Source: Ornithomonoglobus_A sp034090805
GTDB taxonomy: Bacteria > Bacillota > Clostridia > UBA1381
Length of the DNA stretch: 7,340 nucleotides
Direction of reading: 5' to 3'
Assembly: GCA_034090805.1 (NCBI GenBank)
Contig: JAXDRV010000036.1
Location: 1 to 7,340 of the forward strand
Numbering within the stretch: position 1 is the stretch's first letter; each line of letters starts with the position of its first letter. Below are positions 1 through 6,939 of the stretch, one piece after another. Both the position numbers and the translations under genes were made by a program. Under the pieces are notes generated by a model that was given only the letters and a program-made list of their open reading frames with translations, was not told where the DNA came from and made no database searches.

Positions 1-3000
1 AGGCATAACCTTCAGCCACGGCGATTTGTCAAAGCCTTATGCAAAGATAGAAATTAAATGGAACGAAGCCGAAAAGCATATTGACAGGCTCATTAAAAAC
101 CGTGATTATCTGAGTGACGCTGAAATTAAGAATATTCCGAAATATGAAAAGGAGCAGCTTATCTTAAGAATCCGTCAGGCATATATGTTTGATACCAATG
201 AAAATACGGTTATGCCATATCCGTCCGATGCAGATTATGATACGACAAAAGTCATTTTAATGCAAAAGCTGAACGATAAAACACATACGCAGACAATGCT
301 TTCGGACTTAAAGGAGCTGCTTACCCAAACGCCTGCCGATGCAAGAAGCTACCCGTTAAGAGAAACGGCAATACAAGACCTTGAGAAGTATGTAAACGGT
401 GAGTACAACCTGTTTCCGCATATTGACAGGATTGAGGAGGCTGCCGAAGAAACTATTGAAACTCAGCTTTCAGAAATGACAGAGGAGGACAAACAGGAGG
501 TTGTTGACCATGTTGAAACAAGCCTTGACTACGGCGAGAGCTATAATCTGACCGAGAATGATATGGCAATGTATAATGCCATAACAGAGGAACGGGCAGA
601 AAAGAAAATACCGGAACAGACCTTTGATGAATATCTTGCAGAGCTTCACAAGGACGATAACGGCTCAAAAACGGTTGCACTTCTTCCTCTCGGTGATTTT
701 TACGAAGCATATAACGAAGATGCTGAAAATATTGCACGGGAGCTTGATATTGCTTCAGCGCCGAAAATCATTGACGGCAAACGATATATAATATCCGGCT
801 TTCCGAAACACGCTCTTGAAAAGTATGTAGACACTCTTACCTACAAGGGCTATGATGTTGTAATTGCAGATGAAAACAAAAAGTCGTACAGAATACTGTC
901 GGCAGATAAGGCTGTACCTGAGCAATCCGAAGCACAGCAAACCGAGCCGGAGCAATCCGAGCAAAGAACTGATGCTGTTGAAAGTCTTGTCGGAACTGAA
1001 CTCACCATTGACGACCGAAAATTTATTGTTGACAGCATTAACACTGATTTTAACAGTGCGTCACTCCGTGACATCACTTTCCAAAACGGCACAGGCTTTC
1101 CCATATTCCGCAGTGAGAGCATTGACTTTGTTAAGTGTATCGTTGCCGAACAGGAAAAGCCGCAGATAACGGCAGAGTTTCAAAAGGCAAAGCCGCAGAA
1201 GGTACAGAATATCGTTGTATATCCCGAAATACCCATTTCCGAGCGTCACAATTTTCAAATATCAAATGACGAACTCGGATACGGAACACCGAAAGAAAAA
1301 TTCAGACGGAATGTAGAAGCCGTAAACCTTTTGCACGAGCTTGAATTTGACCACAGGCTTGCTACACCCGAAGAACAGGAGATTTTATCACAATATGTCG
1401 GCTGGGGCGGTCTTGCTGACGCATTTGACGAAACAAAATCAAATTGGGCGGACGAATACAAGGAACTTATCGTCACACTTTCGCCCGAAGAATATGAACA
1501 AGCAAGAGCGTCTACCCTTACGGCACACTTTACTCCGCCTGTTGTAATCAAGGCAATGTATAAGGCACTTTCCAATATGGGATTTACACAGGGCAACATT
1601 TTGGAGCCGTCCTGCGGTATCGGCAACTTTATGGGGCTTATGCCGGACAGTATGAGAGAAAGCAAAATGTACGGCGTGGAGCTTGACAGCATCACAGGCA
1701 GAATTGCACAGCAGCTTTATCAGAAAAATTCCGTTGTCATACAAGGCTTTGAGGACTCGGCACTTCCCGACAGCTTTTTCGATATAGCCATCGGCAATGT
1801 GCCCTTTGGAGATTTTAAGGTACTTGATAAAAAGTACAATAAATATAACTTTCTCATACACGACTTTTTCTTTGCAAAAACCTTGGATAAGGTGCGTCCG
1901 GGCGGCGTTGTGGCTTTCATCACCTCCTCCGGCACTATGGATAAGCGTAATTCAAAGGTACGGCACTACATTGCACAAAGAGCCGACTTAATCGGAGCCA
2001 TACGCTTGCCGAACAACACTTTTAAGAAAAATGCAGGGACAGATGTTACAGCGGATATTCTCTTTTTACAAAAGCGTGAGCGAATGACGGATATAATGCC
2101 CGATTGGGTAAATGTCGGGCAGCACGAAACGGGACAGCCTGTAAATCAATACTTTTTGGATAACCCCGATATGGTTATGGGAGAACTGAAGGAGGTCAGC
2201 GGCCCGTTCGGTCCGGAGCTTACCTGTGCGCCGATAGATGATATACCTCTTTCCGAGCAGCTTGACGGAGCAATTCAAAACATACACGCACAAATTACCG
2301 AGTATGAATTTGACGATGTTTCAAACGACGAGGAAGTTACTATTCCTGCCGATCCGAATGTCAGAAATTTCAGTTACACGGTTGTAGACGGTGATATATA
2401 TTTCCGTGAAAACAGTCTTATGCGTAAAATTGAGATGAATGCTACCGCAGAAAACCGTGTAAAAGGTATGATTGAGCTTCGTGACTGCGTCAGAACCTTA
2501 ATAGAATATCAGACGGAAAACTACTCCGATGATGAAATAAAGGCACAGCAAGCAAAGCTGAATACTCTTTATGATGATTTCACAAAGAAATACGGACTTA
2601 TCAATTCACGGGGTAATGCTCTTGCCTTTTCCGAGGACAGCAGTTATTTTTTATTATGCTCTTTAGAGGTGCTAAATGAAAACGGCGAACTTGAGCGCAA
2701 GGCAGATATGTTCACCAAAAGAACAATCGGAGCAAAGCACGAGGTAACAAAGGTTGATACGGCTGATGAGGCTCTTGCGGTATCTATTGCCGAGAAAGCA
2801 AAGATTGACATTACTTTTATGGAAAAGCTCTCCGGTAAGACCGAACAGCAGCTCTATGAGGATTTACACGGCGTTATATTTCTAAATCCCGAATATGAGG
2901 AATTTCCTCATAGTGAGCAAAAGTATCTGACAGCCGATGAATATCTTTCCGGAAATGTCCGTGAAAAGCTGCGGAAAGCAGAGCAAATGGCAGAGGCAAA

Positions 3001-6000
3001 CCCCGAATACAAAATAAACGCAGAATATCTGCAAAAGGTACAGCCGAATGATTTGAGCGCAGGCGAGATTTCCGTAAAACTCGGAACAACTTGGATACCG
3101 CCCGAATACATCAAGGAATTTGTGTTTGAGCTGCTCTCACCAAATTACTATGCCCGTGATAAAATTGATGTTAAATACTCAAACCTTACGGGAGAATGGA
3201 ATATCCAAAACAAGAGTGCCGATAAAGGTGTAAAAGCGACCAATACATACGGCACAAACCGTATAAGTGCATACAAAATCATTGAGGATTCGCTAAACCT
3301 GCGTGATGTGCGTATCTTTGACTATGTGTATGACGAAAACGGAAACAAGGTTGCAAAGCTGAATGTCAAGGAAACAACGATAGCCCAGCAAAAGCAAACC
3401 GTAATCAAGCAAGCCTTTGAGGATTGGATATGGAAAGAGCCGTCACGGAGGGATACCCTTTGCAGGATGTATAATGAACGGTTTAATTCCAACCGTCCCC
3501 GTGAGTATGACGGCAGTCACATTACCTTTAACGGCATAAATCCCGAAATACAGCTTCGGCAGCATCAGAAAAACGCCGTAGCAAGGATTATGTACGGCGG
3601 TAATTCTTTGCTCGGTCATGTTGTCGGTGCCGGAAAGACTTGGACCATGGTTGCCGCAGCTATGGAAATGAAACGGCTCGGACTTTGCAACAAGTCCCTT
3701 TTTGTAGTACCCAATCATCTGACGGAGCAATGGGCAAGCGAGTTTTTGCAGCTTTATCCGGCGGCAAATATCCTTGTTGCAACAAAGAAAGACTTTGAGA
3801 TGAAAAACCGAAAGAAATTCTGCGGAAGAATTGCAACAGGCGATTATGACGCAGTAATCATCGGACACTCACAGTTTGAAAAAATACCGATGTCGGCAGA
3901 ACGGCAAAAAGCCATACTTCAAAAACAGCTTGATGAAATCCTTGACGGTATTGCCAGTGCAAAAGCCGAAAATGCCGAACGCTATACCGTAAAGCAAATG
4001 GAAAAGACAAAGCGTGGACTTGATGCAAAGCTGAAAAAATTAAACGACCAAGAGCGCAAGGACGATGTTGTTACCTTTGAAGAAATCGGCGTTGACAGAG
4101 TGTTTGTGGACGAGGCGCATTTTTATAAAAATTTGTTCCTATACACAAAAATGCGTAATGTGGGCGGTATTGCACAGACGGAAGCACAGAAATCATCTGA
4201 CCTCTTTATGAAAACGCAGTATCTTGATGAAATTACGGGCGGCAAAGGCGTAATCTTTGCAACGGGAACTCCTGTTTCAAACAGCATGGTAGAACTCTAT
4301 ACAATGCAGAGGTATTTACAGTATAAAACGCTTGAAAATAACGGTTTGCAGCATTTTGACGCGTGGGCATCCACCTTCGGCGAAACAGTAACGGCAATGG
4401 AGCTTGCCCCGGAGGGCACAGGCTACCGTATGAAAACACGCTTTGCAAAGTTTTTCAATCTGCCCGAACTTATATCGATGTTTAAGGAAACAGCAGATAT
4501 TCAGACAGCGGATATGTTAAAACTGCCTGTGCCGGAGGTGGAATACCACAACGAAATTGCCGAGCCTACCGAGTTTCAGAAGGATATGGTGGAAGAACTT
4601 GGTGAACGAGCCGAATCGGTGCGAAACAGAGCTGTTGATCCGAGCATTGACAATATGCTCAAGATTACAAACGACGGCAGGAAGCTGGCGCTTGACCAAA
4701 GAATGATAAATCCTATGCTTCCCGATGATGAAACATCAAAGGTTTCTGTATGTGCTGACAGGGTGTTTGATATATGGAAAGAAACAACGGATATTCACGG
4801 AACGCAGTTGGTTTTCTGCGACTTGTCAACACCGAAGAATGACGGCACATTCTCGGTATATAACAGCATACGGGATAAGCTGCTTGAAAAAGGCATACCT
4901 GAAAATGAAATAGCCTTTATTCATAACGCAGATACAGAGGTTAAGAAAAAGGACTTGTTTTCAAAGGTACGCAAAGGAGATGTTCGGATACTTCTCGGAT
5001 CTACCTCAAAAATGGGTGCCGGAACGAATGTGCAAACTCTGCTCTATGCCAGTCATGACCTTGATTGTCCGTGGCGTCCGGCAGATTTGGAGCAGCGCGC
5101 CGGAATAATTATCAGACCGGGAAATACAAACGAAAAGGTACATATTTACCGATATGTTACCAAAGGTACATTTGACACATATATGTGGCAGACGGTTGAG
5201 CAGAAGCAAAAATTTATCTCGCAGATATTTACCTCAAAATCCCCCGTCAGAGTTGCTGATGATATAGATCCGACTGCTCTTTCCTATGCAGAGATAAAGG
5301 CACTGTCAACGGGTAATCCGTACATCAAGGAAAAAATGGAGCTTGACACGGAGGTATCAAAGCTGAAGTTGATAAAATCGTCCTTTATGTCGCAGATTTA
5401 TGACCTTGAGGATAAGGTGGTAAAATTCTATCCGAAGCAGATTGCGGAAACTACCGCAAGAATTAAGGGATTGGAAACCGATATTCAGACAGTAAAAAAA
5501 TACCCTAAGATAGAGGATAAATTCAATACAATGACCATTGACGGATTCGGGTATTTTGAAAAGGAAAAAGCGGGAAATGCGCTCATTGAACGCTGCAAGA
5601 AAATGACCTCGGAGGAGCCGGTTTTAATCGGTGACTACCGGGGTTTTTCTATGGAGCTGTCCTTTGACAGCTTTCAAAAGAATTTCTATGTAAGTCTTGT
5701 GGGTGCAAGGTCATACAAGGTGGAGCTTGGAACTGATGTATTCGGTAATATTCAGCGTATCGACAATGCCCTTGAAGGTCTTGAAAAAAGGCTTGAAACG
5801 GCAAAGGCGGAGCTTGAAAACATAAATACGCAGTATGAAACCGCAAAGGTCGAAGCAAAGCGACCGTTTCCGCAGGAGCAGGAGCTTCAGGAGAAAACAA
5901 AACGCCTTGCCGCCGTTGAAGCACTGCTTAAAATGGATAAGAAGGAGGCGGGTGTAATCGACACAGATGTTTCGGATGTAGAAGCACCGCAAAAACGGCG

Positions 6001-6022
6001 TGAATATGATATGGCAAGATAA
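1..6022 (+). CDS. Giant N6-adenine methyltransferase / SNF2-type helicase polyvalent protein of a conjugative element (5' partial)
   Basis: The frame is open to the left edge (the codons before position 26 read GITFSHGD), so the TTG at 26 is not a real start and the N-terminus is missing. Residues below are numbered from that TTG. Visible parts: an unassigned N-terminal region (1-190); a MutS-I-like domain (about 198-292); a Gln/Glu-rich linker; a region ending in YVGWGG (457-462) typical of DarB-like proteins; a methyltransferase with LEPSCGIGNF (526-535) and NVPFG (591-595); a connecting region (690-1170); an SF2 ATPase with GAGKT (1201-1205), DEAH (1362-1365), TGTP (1413-1416) and LDCPWRPADLEQR; and coiled coils (about 1785-1825 and 1911-1974). 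The stop is TAA at 6020. Related proteins from Clostridia conjugative elements usually exceed 2000 residues. Such polyvalent proteins are thought to protect or process element DNA during transfer; that role is inferred here. Motif VI is atypical (QRAGIIIRPGN). Architecture is well supported; the exact activity is not. Confidence 0.93.
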   Translation, partial: GITFSHGDLSKPYAKIEIKWNEAEKHIDRLIKNRDYLSDAEIKNIPKYEKEQLILRIRQAYMFDTNENTVMPYPSDADYDTTKVILMQKLNDKTHTQTMLSDLKELLTQTPADARSYPLRETAIQDLEKYVNGEYNLFPHIDRIEEAAEETIETQLSEMTEEDKQEVVDHVETSLDYGESYNLTENDMAMYNAITEERAEKKIPEQTFDEYLAELHKDDNGSKTVALLPLGDFYEAYNEDAENIARELDIASAPKIIDGKRYIISGFPKHALEKYVDTLTYKGYDVVIADENKKSYRILSADKAVPEQSEAQQTEPEQSEQRTDAVESLVGTELTIDDRKFIVDSINTDFNSASLRDITFQNGTGFPIFRSESIDFVKCIVAEQEKPQITAEFQKAKPQKVQNIVVYPEIPISERHNFQISNDELGYGTPKEKFRRNVEAVNLLHELEFDHRLATPEEQEILSQYVGWGGLADAFDETKSNWADEYKELIVTLSPEEYEQARASTLTAHFTPPVVIKAMYKALSNMGFTQGNILEPSCGIGNFMGLMPDSMRESKMYGVELDSITGRIAQQLYQKNSVVIQGFEDSALPDSFFDIAIGNVPFGDFKVLDKKYNKYNFLIHDFFFAKTLDKVRPGGVVAFITSSGTMDKRNSKVRHYIAQRADLIGAIRLPNNTFKKNAGTDVTADILFLQKRERMTDIMPDWVNVGQHETGQPVNQYFLDNPDMVMGELKEVSGPFGPELTCAPIDDIPLSEQLDGAIQNIHAQITEYEFDDVSNDEEVTIPADPNVRNFSYTVVDGDIYFRENSLMRKIEMNATAENRVKGMIELRDCVRTLIEYQTENYSDDEIKAQQAKLNTLYDDFTKKYGLINSRGNALAFSEDSSYFLLCSLEVLNENGELERKADMFTKRTIGAKHEVTKVDTADEALAVSIAEKAKIDITFMEKLSGKTEQQLYEDLHGVIFLNPEYEEFPHSEQKYLTADEYLSGNVREKLRKAEQMAEANPEYKINAEYLQKVQPNDLSAGEISVKLGTTWIPPEYIKEFVFELLSPNYYARDKIDVKYSNLTGEWNIQNKSADKGVKATNTYGTNRISAYKIIEDSLNLRDVRIFDYVYDENGNKVAKLNVKETTIAQQKQTVIKQAFEDWIWKEPSRRDTLCRMYNERFNSNRPREYDGSHITFNGINPEIQLRQHQKNAVARIMYGGNSLLGHVVGAGKTWTMVAAAMEMKRLGLCNKSLFVVPNHLTEQWASEFLQLYPAANILVATKKDFEMKNRKKFCGRIATGDYDAVIIGHSQFEKIPMSAERQKAILQKQLDEILDGIASAKAENAERYTVKQMEKTKRGLDAKLKKLNDQERKDDVVTFEEIGVDRVFVDEAHFYKNLFLYTKMRNVGGIAQTEAQKSSDLFMKTQYLDEITGGKGVIFATGTPVSNSMVELYTMQRYLQYKTLENNGLQHFDAWASTFGETVTAMELAPEGTGYRMKTRFAKFFNLPELISMFKETADIQTADMLKLPVPEVEYHNEIAEPTEFQKDMVEELGERAESVRNRAVDPSIDNMLKITNDGRKLALDQRMINPMLPDDETSKVSVCADRVFDIWKETTDIHGTQLVFCDLSTPKNDGTFSVYNSIRDKLLEKGIPENEIAFIHNADTEVKKKDLFSKVRKGDVRILLGSTSKMGAGTNVQTLLYASHDLDCPWRPADLEQRAGIIIRPGNTNEKVHIYRYVTKGTFDTYMWQTVEQKQKFISQIFTSKSPVRVADDIDPTALSYAEIKALSTGNPYIKEKMELDTEVSKLKLIKSSFMSQIYDLEDKVVKFYPKQIAETTARIKGLETDIQTVKKYPKIEDKFNTMTIDGFGYFEKEKAGNALIERCKKMTSEEPVLIGDYRGFSMELSFDSFQKNFYVSLVGARSYKVELGTDVFGNIQRIDNALEGLEKRLETAKAELENINTQYETAKVEAKRPFPQEQELQEKTKRLAAVEALLKMDKKEAGVIDTDVSDVEAPQKRREYDMAR
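617..901 (+). other. MutS domain I-like module inside the giant protein
   Basis: Residues about 198-292 read like the N-terminal mismatch-recognition domain of MutS. The first half contains LPLGDFYEAYNEDAENIARE, matching the MutS pattern in which a GDFYELF segment is followed by an acidic 'EDA' helix. The second half contains SGFPKHALEKYVDTLTYKGY followed by DVVIAD, matching the MutS pattern AGVPYHAL-x-x-YL with LVKAGYRVAI. The Phe-x-Glu pair that contacts a mismatch in true MutS is kept as F225 and E227. No MutS core, clamp or ATPase domain follows, so this is an isolated reader-type module and not a repair protein. Homology is inferred from motif order and spacing by eye; the function in this setting is unknown. 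Confidence 0.72.
917..976 (+). repeat. Short in-frame tandem repeat encoding a Pro/Glu/Gln linker
   Basis: The 11-base string GAGCAATCCGA occurs at 920-930 and again at 950-960, a 30-base period. It encodes two imperfect decapeptides, PEQSEAQQTE and PEQSEQRTDA. The composition (Pro, Gln, Glu, Ser) suggests a flexible linker between the MutS-I-like module and the next folded segment. The two-copy repeat probably arose by local duplication. Confidence 0.7.
1493..2084 (+). other. N6-adenine DNA methyltransferase domain of the giant protein
   Basis: Residues about 490-686 have the order expected of a Rossmann-fold SAM-dependent N6-adenine methyltransferase. HFTPP (501-505) lies before the fold, as in type I HsdM-like enzymes. 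SAM-binding motif I is LEPSCGIGNF (526-535), followed by an acidic strand end, YGVELDS. The catalytic motif IV position is GNVPFGDF (N591 to F597), and VRPGGVVAFITSSG follows as a later core strand. Motif IV has Val where classic enzymes have Pro (NPPY/F). I recall NVPFG as usual in this mobile-element family, so it is probably not a defect. The presumed role is adenine modification of element DNA against host restriction. Confidence 0.85.
3554..5210 (+). other. SF2/SNF2-like two-lobed ATPase domain of the giant protein
   Basis: Residues about 1177-1728. A Q-motif-like entry, LRQHQKNAVARI, precedes Walker A GAGKT (K1204, T1205). Motif Ia (LFVVPNHLTEQW), Walker B DEAH (1362-1365) and motif III TGTP (1413-1416) follow. 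The second lobe starts near TQLVFCDLSTP (about 1593), with motif V STSKMGAGTNVQ and motif VI in LEQRAGIIIRPGN. The set of motifs identifies a nucleic-acid translocase of the DarB/SNF2 type common in conjugative elements and phages. Motif VI lacks the Arg expected after Gly (Ile1694 instead) and has Pro1698 where Gln is usual, so ATP hydrolysis may be weakened. Confidence 0.88.
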
Positions 6023-6034
6023 ATTCCCGATTTT

Positions 6035-6063
6035 TTGACAAGAGAAATATACTTATATATAAT
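6035..6063 (+). promoter_or_regulatory. Perfect consensus sigma-A promoter for the small downstream gene
   Basis: TTGACA at 6035-6040 and TATAAT at 6058-6063 are both exact consensus hexamers and are separated by exactly 17 bases. Transcription would be expected to start near 6070, leaving a leader of only about 25 bases before the TTG start. The -35 box begins 13 bases after the stop codon of the giant gene. The 10-base palindrome TTATATATAA (6053-6062) overlaps the -10 box and could be a repressor site, but such AT-only palindromes arise easily. No other regulator site is evident. Confidence 0.88.
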
Positions 6064-6082
6064 AGAAAAAATTGGAGAAAGC

Positions 6083-6089
6083 GAGGTGA
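6083..6089 (+). promoter_or_regulatory. Strong ribosome binding site that decides a TTG start
   Basis: GAGGTGA at 6083-6089 is a seven-base match to the anti-Shine-Dalgarno complement AGGAGGTGA. It ends 5 bases before TTG at 6095. This favours TTG 6095 over the in-frame GTG at 6086, which lies inside this site, though GGAG at 6074-6077 could serve that GTG as a weaker alternative. Confidence 0.75.
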
Positions 6090-6094
6090 ACACA

Positions 6095-6385
6095 TTGGAT
6101 AAGCCGATAAAAACGGGAATTTTGGAGTATGACACAAAAACAGGTTTGTCGACAGATGAAACGCATTTTGAATGCGGACTTCCGGAATATCTTGCCGAGT
6201 CGCTTGAAAATATGAAAAAATCTTGGAAAATCATAGACAGCGGCAAAAAAGATATACATTGGGATATATGCTGGTGCGAGCTTAATGCCGATATAAATTC
6301 CGCAGAGGTTGAAAACCTTATTTCAAGCGAACAGGCTTGGTATTTGAGGTGTAAATATTTAAGAATAGAAAAACCGGATATTTGA
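6095..6385 (+). CDS. Small acidic protein of unknown function (96 aa, TTG start)
   Basis: I do not recognise a family. With the TTG start the protein has 96 residues, begins MDKPIKTGILEYDTKTG and ends LRIEKPDI. It is soluble-looking, with no signal peptide or membrane segment. It is rich in acidic residues and has five Trp and four Cys, several clustered in HWDICWCELNADI and AWYLRCKYLRI. Two of the Cys (ICWC) are separated by one residue, but there is no clear metal-binding set. A longer reading from TTG 6035 is unlikely because that codon is part of the -35 box. The gene has its own consensus promoter, strong ribosome site and terminator, so it looks like a strongly expressed single-gene unit. 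Start position is the main uncertainty (GTG 6086 would add three residues). Confidence 0.78.
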   Translation: MDKPIKTGILEYDTKTGLSTDETHFECGLPEYLAESLENMKKSWKIIDSGKKDIHWDICWCELNADINSAEVENLISSEQAWYLRCKYLRIEKPDI

Positions 6386-6405
6386 TAAAATTTAATAAGG
6401 GACAT

Positions 6406-6437
6406 AACCGACAGGAGAAAATCTTGTCGGTTTTTTT
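6406..6437 (+). terminator. Intrinsic terminator after the small protein gene
   Basis: AACCGACA (6406-6413) pairs perfectly with TGTCGGTT (6425-6432). The stem can extend by a G-U, a G-C and an A-T pair to about 11 base pairs, closing a five-base loop (6417-6421). Seven T residues follow at 6431-6437, the first two of which are also in the stem. The T tract lies only on the right side, so it acts on rightward transcription. It starts 20 bases after the stop codon and lies 32 bases before the next start codon. Confidence 0.88.
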
Positions 6438-6469
6438 ATGCCTGAACTTATGAAAGGAATGATGAAATT

Positions 6470-6934
6470 ATGAACACGAAAAAAGTAAAACCTATCGGGA
6501 GGACAATACGGCTGTGCCGGCAGTATAACGGCTTTTCACAAACGGAACTCGGCGAAAAGGTCGGTTTTCCGAAAAATAGTGCCGGAATACGCATAGGACA
6601 GTATGAAAACGAGAGAAGCATCGCAAAAGCCCGGATTGCAACAAAATTAGCAAAGCAGCTCGGCATACACAAGTTTGCCATATCAAAGCTCTCAATAGAT
6701 TCCGAGCTTGAAACACTGCACACTCTATTTAAGATTGATATGGTTTACGGTCTTAATTGGAATAAAAACGGTGACACGGTGTCGCTCTCATTTCCCGATG
6801 ACTGCACCACAATAAACCGTTATCTGAAAAAGGTGTATGAAGCACGGCAGGCTTTGATTAAAGGTGAAATAACATATGAGGATTATGTGTATATACAAAA
6901 TGCCTGCGGAACTTATAAAAAGAAGGAAGGCTGA
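6470..6934 (+). CDS. XRE-family helix-turn-helix transcriptional regulator
   Basis: 154 residues, starting at ATG 6470. AAAGGAA at 6453-6459 is a reasonable ribosome site, though spaced about 10 bases from the ATG. The N-terminal part (about 9-65) fits a Cro/C1-type helix-turn-helix: GRTIRLCRQYNGFSQTELGE, then KVGFPKNSAGIRIGQYENE with the typical 'xxYENxR' end, then a helix KARIATKLAKQLGI. The C-terminal half (SLSFPDDCTTINRYLKKVYE and following) does not match anything I know and may be a dimerisation or ligand part. No catalytic residues of an ImmA-like protease are present. It lies just after a terminator and has no clear promoter of its own, so it may depend on read-through. It probably controls genes of the element; the target is unknown. 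Confidence 0.87.
   Translation: MNTKKVKPIGRTIRLCRQYNGFSQTELGEKVGFPKNSAGIRIGQYENERSIAKARIATKLAKQLGIHKFAISKLSIDSELETLHTLFKIDMVYGLNWNKNGDTVSLSFPDDCTTINRYLKKVYEARQALIKGEITYEDYVYIQNACGTYKKKEG
6923..6930 (+). promoter_or_regulatory. Ribosome binding site for the DUF3848-like gene
   Basis: AAGGAAGG at 6923-6930 sits inside the 3' end of the regulator gene, nine bases before ATG 6940. With a gap of only five bases between the two genes, translation of the second is probably coupled to the first. Confidence 0.7.
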
Positions 6935-6939
6935 TTTTA

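Noticed and set aside
26..28. TTG as the start codon of the giant protein
   Set aside because: The frame is open back to the window edge, no ribosome site precedes it, and family members are longer at the N-terminus.
1255..1861. Minus-strand open frames (1255-1695 and 1439-1861) across the methyltransferase region
   Set aside because: They mirror the codon bias of the giant gene, which shows clear catalytic motifs on the plus strand in the same bases; no ribosome site or known domain is seen in them.
3443..3868. Minus-strand open frame of 141 codons across the Walker A region
   Set aside because: It is the shadow of the helicase coding frame; no family features.
6035..6037. TTG as the start of a 116-residue version of the small protein
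   Set aside because: These bases are the start of the -35 hexamer, upstream of the expected transcription start, and lack a ribosome site.
5887..6405. Minus-strand open frame of 172 codons opposite the end of the giant gene and the small gene
   Set aside because: It runs antisense through a well-supported coding end, a perfect promoter and a small gene with a strong ribosome site; its composition (Ser/Phe/Ile-rich) is what the opposite strand of AT-rich coding DNA gives.
6406..6432. Hairpin as an operator or riboswitch instead of a terminator
   Set aside because: The short perfect stem followed at once by a T tract and placed after a stop codon is the standard form of an intrinsic terminator.
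6459..6473. Mini-frame ATGATGAAATTATGA overlapping the regulator start as a leader peptide
   Set aside because: Four codons long, with the purine-rich site too close to its ATG; more likely chance.
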